Origin: CAIKOD01 sp035543455
GTDB lineage: Archaea; Halobacteriota; Methanomicrobia; Methanomicrobiales; Methanospirillaceae
Reading direction: 5' to 3'
Assembly (NCBI GenBank): GCA_035543455.1
Contig: DATKKE010000059.1
Coordinates: 1-31,885 of the forward strand
DNA length: 31,885 nt
Shown here: piece after piece, positions 1 to 7,507 of the stretch
How positions within the stretch are numbered: position 1 is the first letter of the stretch
Layout of the letters: every line of letters begins with the position of its first letter
The notes under the pieces: model-generated
What the model was told of the DNA's origin: nothing
Seen by the model: only the letters and a program-made list of their open reading frames with translations
Databases searched by the model: none
Translations under genes and position numbers: made by a program

Positions 1-109
1 TTATTACATCCTTGGTTGGGTATGGCTTGGTTGGTGAAGTCACGACACCCTTCTGCAAGTCAATAACAACAAGAGCGGTTTTGTTTTTGTCGATAGTAAG
101 TCCGGTCAT
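1..109 (-). CDS. Isochorismatase-family cysteine hydrolase, N-terminal fragment cut by the window edge
   Basis: Reading the minus strand from an ATG at 109 gives 36 codons that stay open to base 1. The peptide begins MTGLTIDKNKTALVVIDLQK, and the hydrophobic strand ending in VIDLQ is the first strand of the isochorismatase-like fold, carrying the catalytic Asp. A purine-rich GGTGG lies four bases before the ATG. An upstream ATG at 120 is followed by a stop after four codons, so 109 is the only sensible start. Lysine and the Cys nucleophile of the family lie outside the window, so activity cannot be judged. Codons are rich in GTT and ATT, unlike the GC-richer neighbours, which may point to transfer. 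It is distinct from the second family member at 14514. Substrate unknown. Confidence 0.72.
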   Translation of the reverse strand, partial: MTGLTIDKNKTALVVIDLQKGVVTSPTKPYPTKDVI

Positions 110-119
110 AAAACCACCA

Positions 120-578
120 TTCGCAATAGAGATGCGATCCAATACTTATTGGTTCTGATGGGCTTCTTTGATAGCAAGTGGCGGTCTGATCGGAGTTTCC
201 CTGTCAGGACATCCGTATTTACGAGTTTTTCATCAAGGCTTCCTGGACGCGGATCTTATCTATGTCTTTCCTGAAAGCTTCTTAGCAGAGGTTTATCCGG
301 GTAAAAATCTATTGAATCAATTCTACCATACAAAATTCCCGGTATTTTGCTCTATCGCCAAGATAAGGATATCAACAATTAGCATTATTCCGGCTAACTT
401 CCAGAGGTGCTGAATTAATCGTTCTCCCGGATTTCCGCAATTTCTACTCTTCCACCGATCAAAGCAGATATCATTGATTTTACACCGGACACATCCTTAT
501 ATCATATCGTCGGGATCCATCACCGTCCCTGTTTGTAAGAACAGAGAGGATATCGCGTAACGGATTTACCATTGTAAT
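120..578. other. AT-rich gene-poor stretch
   Basis: No convincing gene is visible between the partial hydrolase and the small membrane gene at 579. Open frames on both strands are short and lack family resemblance or good start sites. On the minus strand 501-415 there is a 28-residue tail ending in a TAA that looks protein-like (two short hydrophobic and charged strands), but it is bounded upstream by a stop at 502-504 and has no recognisable identity; it may be a relic. Confidence 0.4.
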
Positions 579-710
579 ATGCCCCCGGGATACATATATG
601 CGGCACATCCATGCATAGCAACGCATCCAGGATTGGGAATCCTGTGGATAGTTCTTCTCTGGATCGTCCAACTGGTTATAGCCTATTTCGTCTACAAAGA
701 TGCAAAATAA
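579..710 (+). CDS. Small one-helix membrane protein (43 aa)
   Basis: An ATG at 579 opens 43 codons ending TAA at 708-710. Residues about 19-36 form one very hydrophobic helix (LGILWIVLLWIVQLVIAYFV), followed by a short charged tail, YKDAK. The stop lies six bases before the start of the SHOCT protein at 717, so the two are probably co-transcribed. There is no clear ribosome-binding site before this ATG and the N-terminal 17 residues look less protein-like, so an internal start such as the TTG at 633 cannot be excluded. I infer a small membrane partner of the SHOCT protein; the function is unknown. The main support is the hydrophobic helix with a charged cytoplasmic end and the tight spacing to the next gene. 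Confidence 0.5.
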   Translation: MPPGYIYAAHPCIATHPGLGILWIVLLWIVQLVIAYFVYKDAK

Positions 711-716
711 CAGAAA

Positions 717-917
717 ATGAGCACTTCGCTCTGGTTCATTCTCCTTATCATCCCGATGTTCGGGTACCTTATCGCCGTCCTTTACATCATCATCAGGGAA
801 GTCAGGAAACCCGCTGAACCTGGTAAGACTCCCGCCGACCTTCTGAAGGAACGTTTTGCAAAGGGAGATATCACGATGGAGGAATTCGAGAAAGGAAGAG
901 ATGCACTTTTGAAATAA
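717..917 (+). CDS. SHOCT-domain small membrane protein (66 aa)
   Basis: The protein has an N-terminal transmembrane helix (about residues 5-26), a short Arg/Lys/Pro linker and a C-terminal SHOCT motif (about residues 40-65: L-L-K-E-R-F-A-K-G-D-I-T-x-E-E-F-E). SHOCT (short C-terminal) domains are oligomerisation modules common in small bacterial and archaeal membrane proteins; the cellular role is rarely known. It begins six bases after the stop of the 43-residue membrane gene, suggesting a two-gene unit, and is followed by an oligo-T terminator. Length is usual for the family. The ATG is the only good start after the upstream stop. Confident as a real gene, not as to function. Confidence 0.85.
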   Translation: MSTSLWFILLIIPMFGYLIAVLYIIIREVRKPAEPGKTPADLLKERFAKGDITMEEFEKGRDALLK

Positions 918-957
918 GTGACGATCGATTGGTATATGGATACAGAACCACTTCTTC

Positions 958-965
958 TTTTTTTT
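958..965 (+). terminator. Oligo-T terminator after the SHOCT gene
   Basis: A run of eight T, preceded by a CTTCTTC pyrimidine tract, lies 40 bases after the SHOCT stop. Oligo-T tracts are enough to stop archaeal RNA polymerase. Confidence 0.5.
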
Positions 966-1111
966 CGGCTGGCCTCATGTGCAGCTTTGCATCTGGACCC
1001 GGTCTTCCTGATAGTCTGAAGGACTTGTAAGTACCGGCCCTGATCGGATTCTTTCGATCGAAACAAACTCATACCATCCGGGGAGAATAGCTTCAGCAGG
1101 CAGATCCGCCC

Positions 1112-2029
1112 ATGAACGTTATCGAAGGGAATAATCTCCGTAAATCGTTCGGACCGGTCGTTGCGGTTGACAACGTCAGCATATTGGTGAAAAAAGGAGG
1201 CATCTTCGGTTTTCTCGGGCCGAACGGTGCGGGAAAAACCACGACGATCAGGATGCTCACCGGAGTACTGACACCGGATGCAGGGTCGGTGCGGATATGC
1301 GGAATGGACATCCAGAAAAATCCCCTCGGTGCTAAGATGAGGATGGGTGTCATTCCCGAAAATGGCACGGTGTACAGTGACCTGACTGCCGAGCAGAACA
1401 TTCTCTGGACCGCAAAATTCTACGGCATGGACAGGATCTCCCGGAAACAGCGGGCCGGGGAAATCCTTTCGCGGCTCGGACTCACAGAACGGAGAAATGA
1501 TCTCGTCCGCACGTTCTCGAAAGGTATGCGCCAGCGGATCAGCATCGCCTGTGCGATCGTCCACTCGCCGCCGGTATTGCTCCTCGACGAACCTACCACG
1601 GGACTGGACGTGTACAGTCGCAGGCTCGTGATCGATACGATCCGCCATATGAACGGACAGGGCAGCACGATCCTGCTGACTACCCATAACATCGAGGAAG
1701 CAAATACACTCTGCACCGATGTAAGCATCATCAACAGGGGGGCGATCGTCGCGACCGGCAGCCCCGAGAAGCTCAAGAAGACATTCGATACCTCGAAATA
1801 TGTCGAAATCTCGTTCGAACAACCCGTCAGACGCGAGTTCTTCACTGGGGAAGGAATAGACCGGGTGGAGAGCTGGGGCGACAAGTGGCGGATCTATATG
1901 GACGACCCTGACCGTGCGGTAAAATATCTTGCCGCACTGGCGGAACGGGAACACGTGAAGATCGTATCCATCGCCACGTCGAACCCTGTGCTGGAAGAGG
2001 CGTTCGTCCAGCTTACCGGCGGTGCCTGA
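1112..2029 (+). CDS. ABC transporter ATP-binding protein (305 aa)
   Basis: This is the cytoplasmic ATPase of an ABC-2 type exporter. Visible in order: Walker A GPNGAGKTT at residues 36-44, signature FSKGMRQR at 135-142 (a variant of LSGGQ, common in exporters of this class), Walker B VLLLDE at 155-160, D-loop after it, and H-loop TTH at 190-192. The usual Q-loop glutamine position reads P-E-N, so it appears to be Glu 83. The last 85 or so residues form a DUF4162-like C-terminal domain. Its TGA overlaps the ATG of the permease by one base, so they are translationally coupled. Substrate is not readable. The following gene block is nitrogenase-like and on the same strand, so transport of its substrate, product or cofactor is possible but inferred only from position. 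Confidence 0.93.
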   Translation: MNVIEGNNLRKSFGPVVAVDNVSILVKKGGIFGFLGPNGAGKTTTIRMLTGVLTPDAGSVRICGMDIQKNPLGAKMRMGVIPENGTVYSDLTAEQNILWTAKFYGMDRISRKQRAGEILSRLGLTERRNDLVRTFSKGMRQRISIACAIVHSPPVLLLDEPTTGLDVYSRRLVIDTIRHMNGQGSTILLTTHNIEEANTLCTDVSIINRGAIVATGSPEKLKKTFDTSKYVEISFEQPVRREFFTGEGIDRVESWGDKWRIYMDDPDRAVKYLAALAEREHVKIVSIATSNPVLEEAFVQLTGGA

Positions 2030-2775
2030 TGGACCTCGCTATCTTCTCCCGGAGCATCATGATGGTTGCCGAAAAGAACATGCGGATTTATTACTTCAAG
2101 GGTCCCGTCGTCGTATTCGGGCTTCTGTTCCCCCTCCTGATGTTTTTTACGTTTTTCATCGGGAGAAATCTCGACATCGTGGCGTTTTTTCCCGGGTTTC
2201 TCGGCATGATGCTTTTCTTTACCGCATCGTCGGTCGGTCCCCTCATCACACCCTGGGAGAAACGTGAAAAGACCTACGAACGGCTTGTGTCCCTGCCCGT
2301 GATACTCGAGAGCATCATTCTCGGGGACCTCCTGGCCGGGGCGGTGTTCGGGGTGATGATCACCGTTATCGTATGGGTGGTAAGCGCCCTGCTCCTTCAC
2401 CTGCCCCTGACGGGTGCATGGCTGCTCGTGCTCGGGATGCTCCTCGGGGCAACCGCATTTGCGGCGCTCGGCACGCTGCTTGCCTCGCCCACTACCAACA
2501 ACCCGTCGAACATCATGATGCTCTCGAGCCTTGTCCGGCTTCCCCTCATCTTCGTCAGCGGTATATTCATCCCCCTGAACCAGCTACAGGGTTGGGAATG
2601 GGTCCTGACCTCGCTTTCACCGCTCACGTACCTCGTCGATTTATTTCACGCGGCGTTTCTCGGGAACGCCGTGTATCCCGTGTATATCGATTCAGCAGTC
2701 CTCGTCGTGGTAATTCTCCTCTTCATCGGCGGGACGAAAATCATCCAGCGGAGGAACCTCATCAAAGGAATTTAA
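2029..2775 (+). CDS. ABC-2 type transporter permease (248 aa)
   Basis: Membrane partner of the ATPase encoded just upstream, with which it shares one base (TGATG). About six hydrophobic segments are visible: residues roughly 20-45, 50-75, 95-120, 125-150, 165-185 and 220-240, the layout of ABC-2 permeases. An amphipathic cytoplasmic stretch with the pattern W-E-K-R-E-K-T-Y-E-R-L lies between helices 2 and 3, typical of the coupling region of this family. Length is normal. It most likely forms a homodimer with two ATPase subunits and exports (or flips) an unknown molecule. A hairpin follows in the 128-base gap before the nitrogenase-like genes. Confidence 0.9.
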   Translation: MDLAIFSRSIMMVAEKNMRIYYFKGPVVVFGLLFPLLMFFTFFIGRNLDIVAFFPGFLGMMLFFTASSVGPLITPWEKREKTYERLVSLPVILESIILGDLLAGAVFGVMITVIVWVVSALLLHLPLTGAWLLVLGMLLGATAFAALGTLLASPTTNNPSNIMMLSSLVRLPLIFVSGIFIPLNQLQGWEWVLTSLSPLTYLVDLFHAAFLGNAVYPVYIDSAVLVVVILLFIGGTKIIQRRNLIKGI

Positions 2776-2808
2776 ACGGTCGGGAGATGAACAAATCCGG
2801 TTGACCGG

Positions 2809-2827
2809 GGTTTTCGCCGGGAAAACC
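2809..2827. other. Stem-loop between ABC permease and nitrogenase-like genes
   Basis: Seven-base perfect arms, GGTTTTC (2809-2815) and GAAAACC (2821-2827), enclose a five-base loop. No T tract follows. It could end or attenuate ABC transcripts, but this is inferred. Confidence 0.35.
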
Positions 2828-2866
2828 ATTGGAAAGATTGGCAAACCATGCTACGACCAATAACGG

Positions 2867-2874
2867 TATATAAT
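2867..2874 (+). promoter_or_regulatory. TATA box of the nitrogenase-like operon
   Basis: TATATAAT lies 30 bases before the ATG at 2904. An archaeal start site about 25 bases downstream would give a very short leader. This suggests the nitrogenase-like genes can be transcribed separately from the ABC genes. Confidence 0.55.
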
Positions 2875-2903
2875 CCCCGTGTCACATGGGAGATTAGTGA
2901 ACC

Positions 2904-4319
2904 ATGCCTGACGACTCTATAGTTTTTCATGGAACTTTGCAGCAGCTGCTTGCAAAGGTGGAATCCGGCGAGATGATGCCGAAGTTGCAGGCGTCACACG
3001 CCCCGATGTGTAAGTTTTTTACGGCCTACTACGTCATCAGCGGCATCCGGCACGTTGTCCCCCTCGTCCACGGGCCGACGGGATGCCCGCTGTACATGTC
3101 GGACTTTGTAAGGACCCGTGAATGCTGCGAGATCCGCGGCGTCCCGCTCGAACCCACCGCCTGCACCACGCTCGACGAGAGCCACATCATCTATGGTGGC
3201 GAAGGAAAGCTCCTCGAAGCGGTGAAGGAAGCCTATGCAAAGTACCACCCTGACCTGATCGTCATCCTCTCCTGTTGCTGTTCGGGTATCATCGGCGACG
3301 ATGTCGAGAGCATCGCCCGCGAAGCGGAGAAGCTGGTCGGCTGCCGGGTGCTTGCGCTCAGAAGCGAAGGGTTTGGCGGCGACTTCCGAAGCGGGTACGA
3401 AGACGCGTTCCGCCTGATCATGGATCTGATGGAGCCCCCGAAAACAAAGATGAAAGGGATGATCAACATCCTTGGGGCCCGCTGGGGCCCCTCCCCCACG
3501 GAGTTCGACTGGGACCTTGACGAGATAGAACGGCTCCTCGCGGAGACCGGCATAAAGGTAAACGCCGTCATTGCGGGAGGGTGCACCGTCGAACAGCTCC
3601 GGCACGCCCGGGAGGTCGAGCTGAACGCCTCGTGGTGCTACGACTGGGGGCAGAAACTGGGCGACATGATGCAGGAACGGTTCGGTATCCCGTACAGCAG
3701 GACCGGGCAGCCCTATGGTCCCGGGGCGACAGAGGAATGGCTGCTCGGCGTGGCGACGCCTCTCGGCATGGAAGCAGAGGCCCGGGAAGTGATCGACCGT
3801 GAAATGCGGGAAGTGGAACCGGAGGTCGCCTATCTGAAGCGGGCACTCGCAGGGAAAACGGCAATCATCGAGATATCGGAATTTCCCGGGCCGATACGGG
3901 CGCTTTCTCTCGCACGGATGGCCAGGGAGTTTGGCGCCCGTCCTGTCGTGATCAACGTCCACCCCTACACGATCAAGGAACGTATGCCGAGCATTAAGTT
4001 CCTCCTGGAAACCGGGGTGAACCCGGAGATAATCCTCACAAAGGGGCTGTTCCGCCTGGGGAGCTTCCGGTCGTCGAAAGAGACAGAGGACGAGCTCGAG
4101 GCGATCGTGAAACAATATGACAATACCATCTTTTTCGGCAACTCCGGTCGCTTCCCGCCCTGCCCGGTGGTGAACCTGACACTCATGAACCCGGCATTCC
4201 AGCCGCAGTACGGCTTCCGGGGGATCAGGAACATCGCGGCATTGGTCCGGCAAGCCCTTGAAAACAAGGACCTCCCGCGTTCGCGCTTGTTCAGGGGGAT
4301 GCTCTATGGGACAAGGTGA
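2904..4319 (+). CDS. Nitrogenase component 1, NifD-like subunit (471 aa)
   Basis: Member of the nitrogenase/oxidoreductase component 1 family. Three cysteines sit where NifD binds the P-cluster: C36, C61 (in HGPTGCP) and C125 (in S-C-C-C-S-G-I-I-G-D-D); spacings 25 and 64 compare with 26 and 66 in NifD (62, 88, 154 in Azotobacter). C245, in the context W-C-Y-D-W-G, aligns with NifD Cys275, the FeMo-co ligand (H-C-Y-R-S), and the following M-x-E-R-F-G-I-P also matches. The region aligning with the other ligand, His442, has no His (around residues 424-436, before YGFRG). So it is not a classical nitrogenase; it is also about 100 residues longer than CfbD of F430 biosynthesis. Its stop overlaps the next gene by 14 bases. 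I infer the catalytic or cofactor-bearing subunit of an uncharacterised reductase; a NifE-like scaffold is the alternative. Confidence 0.88.
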   Translation: MPDDSIVFHGTLQQLLAKVESGEMMPKLQASHAPMCKFFTAYYVISGIRHVVPLVHGPTGCPLYMSDFVRTRECCEIRGVPLEPTACTTLDESHIIYGGEGKLLEAVKEAYAKYHPDLIVILSCCCSGIIGDDVESIAREAEKLVGCRVLALRSEGFGGDFRSGYEDAFRLIMDLMEPPKTKMKGMINILGARWGPSPTEFDWDLDEIERLLAETGIKVNAVIAGGCTVEQLRHAREVELNASWCYDWGQKLGDMMQERFGIPYSRTGQPYGPGATEEWLLGVATPLGMEAEAREVIDREMREVEPEVAYLKRALAGKTAIIEISEFPGPIRALSLARMAREFGARPVVINVHPYTIKERMPSIKFLLETGVNPEIILTKGLFRLGSFRSSKETEDELEAIVKQYDNTIFFGNSGRFPPCPVVNLTLMNPAFQPQYGFRGIRNIAALVRQALENKDLPRSRLFRGMLYGTR

Positions 4320-5649
4320 GGCGGCTAAACCCCTCTCCCCTGAGCCCTGTTCCGACCCCTACCTGCGCTGTGCTTTTCACGGTGCCGCCCAGACGACACT
4401 CGGGGTTTCGCGTTCAGCCCTTCTTGCCCATTCCCCGCAGGGATGCGAGTACCTTGTCAACAATGCCTTTGCGTCGCAGGAGTGCGACTACATGGAAACC
4501 ATGACGCTCTGCACCAAGCTCTGCGTGGACGAAATCGTGCACGGCGGGGAGGACATCCTTGTCCGCACGATCCGGGAGGTAAAAGACCTCCCGATCTCTG
4601 CCCTGTTCGTGATCAGTGCGTGCGGCCCCGAAATCGTGGGGGACGATATCGTGGCGGTATGCGAGGCCCTGCAGCCGGAAATGAAATTCCGGCTTGTCCC
4701 GATCGAATCTGCAGGGTTCCGGGGCTCGCAGTATGACGGCATCGACATCGCATTGGACACGATCCTGAAAGTGCTGGTAAAAGGCGGCGTCGAAAAGGTA
4801 CCGGGTTCCATCTGCCTGATCGCCCCCCATGCAAATGCCAATCCGACATGGCCGGCAGACCTCGCATGGGTGAAAAATGTGCTCTCCCGCATGGGTATCC
4901 AGGTAGCTGCCACGCTCACTCACCGGACTCTTCTCTCCGAAATTGAGAACGCGGCATCTGCCGAAGCGTCTATCCTGCTGAGCCACGATGCTGGACAGAG
5001 AGCAGCGGATTACCTTTTCACTGAACACGGTATCGAACAGGTCTGCAAAGGGATGCCGCTGCCGATCGGATTGACCAATACGGAGCGCTGGCTAACTGCA
5101 CTGGGAAAGCGTTTCGATGCGGCGAAGGAGGCCGGAGAGATGGTTTCGGAAGGTGAACGAATGGTGATGACCACGTGCCGGCGCAAGTGGCCCATGGCAC
5201 GGTTCCTGTACCGGACCCCGGCAGCAATCGTCGCCGACGCCACGATCGGGATTCCCCTCGTCCGGTTCGTGACCGAGGAGATGGAGATGACCCCGGAACT
5301 CGTCGCATTGTACACCTCCCAGCGGTCGGTGCGGGAATTGCTCGAGCAGGAACTGAAAAGTCTCGGTCTCAACCCGAAAGTCGTATACGGGACAGACGTA
5401 TACAAAACAAGGCAGAGCCTCAGGGAAATCAATCCCCGGGTCGTCTTCGGGAGTACGATCGAACGGCACGCTAGCGAGGGGCTTTCCGTGGCGTACGTTG
5501 TCGAAGTGGTGAGAATAATGCGCCAGTTCAGGATGATCGACCGGGAATACTTCGGGTATACTGGTATCCTGAACCTCTTCGAGTGCGTCCAGAATGAGTG
5601 GACGATGGGATGGCGTTCGAAGGAGAAGAGATACGAGGCTAGGTGGTGA
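4306..5649 (+). CDS. Nitrogenase component 1, NifK-like subunit (447 aa)
   Basis: Second component 1 subunit, expected to pair with the NifD-like protein. I chose ATG 4306 (MGQGEAAKPL) because a GGGGGATG purine tract lies just upstream and the longer frame from 4258 adds a Cys/Arg-rich tail read from the end of the previous gene; overlap with that gene is then 14 bases. P-cluster-type cysteines are C22 (LRCAFHGA), C47 (SPQGCEY) and C106 (SACGPEIVGDD); spacings 25 and 59 compare with 25 and 58 in NifK (70, 95, 153). Having all three in both subunits argues for a bridging Fe-S cluster at the interface. Additional cysteines C60, C69 and C73 have no obvious NifK counterpart. Next gene starts eight bases after the stop. 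NifN-like is the alternative label. Confidence 0.86.
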   Translation: MGQGEAAKPLSPEPCSDPYLRCAFHGAAQTTLGVSRSALLAHSPQGCEYLVNNAFASQECDYMETMTLCTKLCVDEIVHGGEDILVRTIREVKDLPISALFVISACGPEIVGDDIVAVCEALQPEMKFRLVPIESAGFRGSQYDGIDIALDTILKVLVKGGVEKVPGSICLIAPHANANPTWPADLAWVKNVLSRMGIQVAATLTHRTLLSEIENAASAEASILLSHDAGQRAADYLFTEHGIEQVCKGMPLPIGLTNTERWLTALGKRFDAAKEAGEMVSEGERMVMTTCRRKWPMARFLYRTPAAIVADATIGIPLVRFVTEEMEMTPELVALYTSQRSVRELLEQELKSLGLNPKVVYGTDVYKTRQSLREINPRVVFGSTIERHASEGLSVAYVVEVVRIMRQFRMIDREYFGYTGILNLFECVQNEWTMGWRSKEKRYEARW

Positions 5650-5656
5650 AGGAAGT

Positions 5657-6514
5657 ATGAGACAGATCGCGATTTACGGCAAAGGGGGGATCGGGAAAAG
5701 CACGATCGCATCGAACCTATCTGCAGCATTACATGAGATGGGGCATAACGTCATGCAGGTCGGGTGCGATCCCAAACGGGACTCGACGAGAATCCTCGCC
5801 GGTGGGAGGTTCATTCCAGCCGTGCTCGAGGAGCACCGGGAACAGCTGAGGGTAGGAAAAGACGAGTATGCGATCAAGCTGGACCATATTGTCTTCAGGT
5901 CGCCCGGCGGAATCTATCTCGTCGAGGCAGGAGGGCCCGAACCGGGTGTCGGGTGTGCCGGCCGGGGTGTGCTGACCGCACTGCAGATCTTAAAAGATCT
6001 CGACGCCTTTTCGACCTATAATATCGACGTGGCGATTTACGATGTGCTCGGCGATGTCGTATGCGGGGGATTCTCCATGCCGATCCGTGAAGGGTTCGCA
6101 AAGGAGATCTACCTCATCTGCTCCGGCGGTTTCATGAGCATCTATGCGGCAAATAACATCGCCAGGGCAGTGCAGCGCCTCGCCAGGCGGGGAGACACCG
6201 GGCTCGCGGGGATCATCTGCAACAGCAACGGCGACGAGGCATTTGAACACAACGTCATACCGGCATTCGCAAAGAAACTCGGGACTTCATTCGTCCAGTT
6301 CGTCCCGCGGAGCCCCGTAATCCAGGCGTGTGAGCTGGAAGGAAGGCCCGTTATCGAGCATGCACCCGAATCACGCGAAGCGGAAATCTTCCGGAACCTG
6401 GCCAAAGAGATCATGGCGAACAATTCGCGGGTAATCCCGACACCGGTAAACGATCTCGCCGAACTCGAGGCAATGTACCGTCAATATATTGTGAAAGATA
6501 AGAAAGCAGGTTAA
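5657..6514 (+). CDS. NifH-like ATP-dependent reductase (285 aa)
   Basis: Homodimeric Fe protein that passes electrons, with ATP hydrolysis, to the component 1 pair. Visible: Walker A GKGGIGKST at residues 8-16, V-G-C-D-P-K at about 35-40 (switch region), C100 in GCAGRG and C136 in DVVCGGF, the two cysteines that in a dimer hold the 4Fe-4S cluster (97 and 132 in NifH). Arg 103 is at the position ADP-ribosylated in true NifH. I chose ATG 5657; the longer frame from 5594 runs over the end of the NifK-like gene and adds basic residues before the universal N-terminal MRQIAIYGKGG. It sits eight bases after the NifK-like stop and 14 bases before the methyltransferase. All key residues are intact, so it should be active. 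Confidence 0.92.
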   Translation: MRQIAIYGKGGIGKSTIASNLSAALHEMGHNVMQVGCDPKRDSTRILAGGRFIPAVLEEHREQLRVGKDEYAIKLDHIVFRSPGGIYLVEAGGPEPGVGCAGRGVLTALQILKDLDAFSTYNIDVAIYDVLGDVVCGGFSMPIREGFAKEIYLICSGGFMSIYAANNIARAVQRLARRGDTGLAGIICNSNGDEAFEHNVIPAFAKKLGTSFVQFVPRSPVIQACELEGRPVIEHAPESREAEIFRNLAKEIMANNSRVIPTPVNDLAELEAMYRQYIVKDKKAG

Positions 6515-6528
6515 GGGGGCAGCAGGAA

Positions 6529-7161
6529 ATGGAATATGTCGATATCGACAGGATTTACCGGAATGTTCCGCCCGATAAAATCCCCTGGGTCAACGAAAAA
6601 CCCCCTGAGGCGCTGGTCGATCTGGTACGGAGCGGGAAAATCCGGCCGTGCAGGACCATCGATCTCGGCTGCGGGACCGGTAACTATGCGATATACCTGG
6701 CAGGTCTCGGTTTCGACGTCACCGGGGTGGATAGTGCCCCGACTGCGATTCAGATAGCCACGAAGAACGCACAGAAAGGAGGAGCGGCGTGCAGGTTCAT
6801 CGTCGCCGATCTCCTCGGGGACCTGCACGAAGTGACAGAGAAATTCGATTTTGCCTATGACTGGGAATTCCTGCACCATATATTCCCGGAAGACCGGGTA
6901 ACATATGTAAAAAATGTGTATTCTGTCCTGAATCCGGGTGCACTGTACTTTTCCGTCTGCTTTTCGGAACAGGACCCCCAGTTTGGTGGCATTGGAAAAT
7001 ACCGGAAGACAGCGATGGGGACGACACTTTATTTCTCGTCTGAATCCGAAATACAGGCGCTTTTTTCCATGTATTTTACTATACGGGAGCTGAAGACGAT
7101 CGAGGTCGAAGCTAAATTTGCCCCACATTACGCAATTTATGCCTTGTCTGAACGACGCTGA
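6529..7161 (+). CDS. Class I SAM-dependent methyltransferase (210 aa)
   Basis: Rossmann-fold methyltransferase: motif I DLGCGTGNY at residues 45-53, acidic D68 at the end of strand 2 (V-T-G-V-D) that should hold the SAM ribose, and F-I-V-A-D at about 90-94 for the adenine side. Strand 4 reads F-D-F-A-Y-D-W-E-F-L-H-H-I, a pattern of small-molecule methyltransferases. GGGGGCAGCAGG precedes the ATG, so the start is secure. It follows the NifH-like gene by 14 bases, so it is probably the last gene of the operon. I infer that it methylates the substrate, product or cofactor of the nitrogenase-like enzyme; there is no direct evidence for which. Substrate not recognisable. The next 346 bases have no gene. 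Confidence 0.87.
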   Translation: MEYVDIDRIYRNVPPDKIPWVNEKPPEALVDLVRSGKIRPCRTIDLGCGTGNYAIYLAGLGFDVTGVDSAPTAIQIATKNAQKGGAACRFIVADLLGDLHEVTEKFDFAYDWEFLHHIFPEDRVTYVKNVYSVLNPGALYFSVCFSEQDPQFGGIGKYRKTAMGTTLYFSSESEIQALFSMYFTIRELKTIEVEAKFAPHYAIYALSERR

Positions 7162-7507
7162 TTTCATTTTTGGTCGATATGATCCTTTATAAATCGAAAA
7201 ACAATTCAGATTTGGGCAATTCTTATGGTGATAAACAGGGGCTGAAATGCTTCCACAAATACATACGTGGAGTTAATTCCCTTAGCTCGACCATACTTAG
7301 AACATATAGAGGAGGATATATGGTTCAAAGGGTCTAAACAGATGATTAACTGGGTTGTTAGATTCTTAATTTTATCTATAGTCGGAAATTTTTCCATTCA
7401 TTCCTGAACCTATCATGAATATTATAATCCTGGCATGAGAAATTGGGACTTGGTAAAGTCGGAGGAATTGGTAAGACTCTTATTCCCGGCAATTCAAATT
7501 CAGAGGT
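7162..7507. other. AT-rich intergenic island, possible gene relic
   Basis: No intact gene. The plus strand 7246-7407 is open for 53 codons with no start codon of its own and an in-frame TGA just before it (7243-7245); its reading looks somewhat protein-like (a charged helix followed by W-V-V-R-F-L-I hydrophobic residues), but I recognise no family. The composition is clearly more AT-rich than the flanking genes. It could be the relic of a mobile element or host gene; I cannot tell which. Confidence 0.3.

Noticed and set aside
168..413. 81-codon open frame starting with TTG
   Set aside because: AT-rich, no ribosome-binding site, no family pattern, and no link to neighbours.
415..501. Minus-strand 28-residue protein-like tail
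   Set aside because: Stop immediately upstream and no start codon; too short to assign, kept only as a possible relic.
782..1954. Long minus-strand open frame across the ABC ATPase
   Set aside because: Shadow of a gene with clear Walker A, signature and Walker B; no domain on this strand.
2994..4253. Long minus-strand open frame across the NifD-like gene
   Set aside because: Shadow caused by GC-rich codons; the plus strand has family motifs throughout.
4258..4305. Extended N-terminus of the NifK-like protein
   Set aside because: Overlaps the end of the NifD-like gene and adds a Cys/Arg-rich segment not seen in the family; ATG 4306 has a good ribosome-binding site.
2904..6514. True nitrogenase (nifHDK)
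   Set aside because: The His442 position is missing, proteins differ clearly from NifD/NifK outside cluster ligands, and no nifB, nifE, nifN or glnB-like genes are near.
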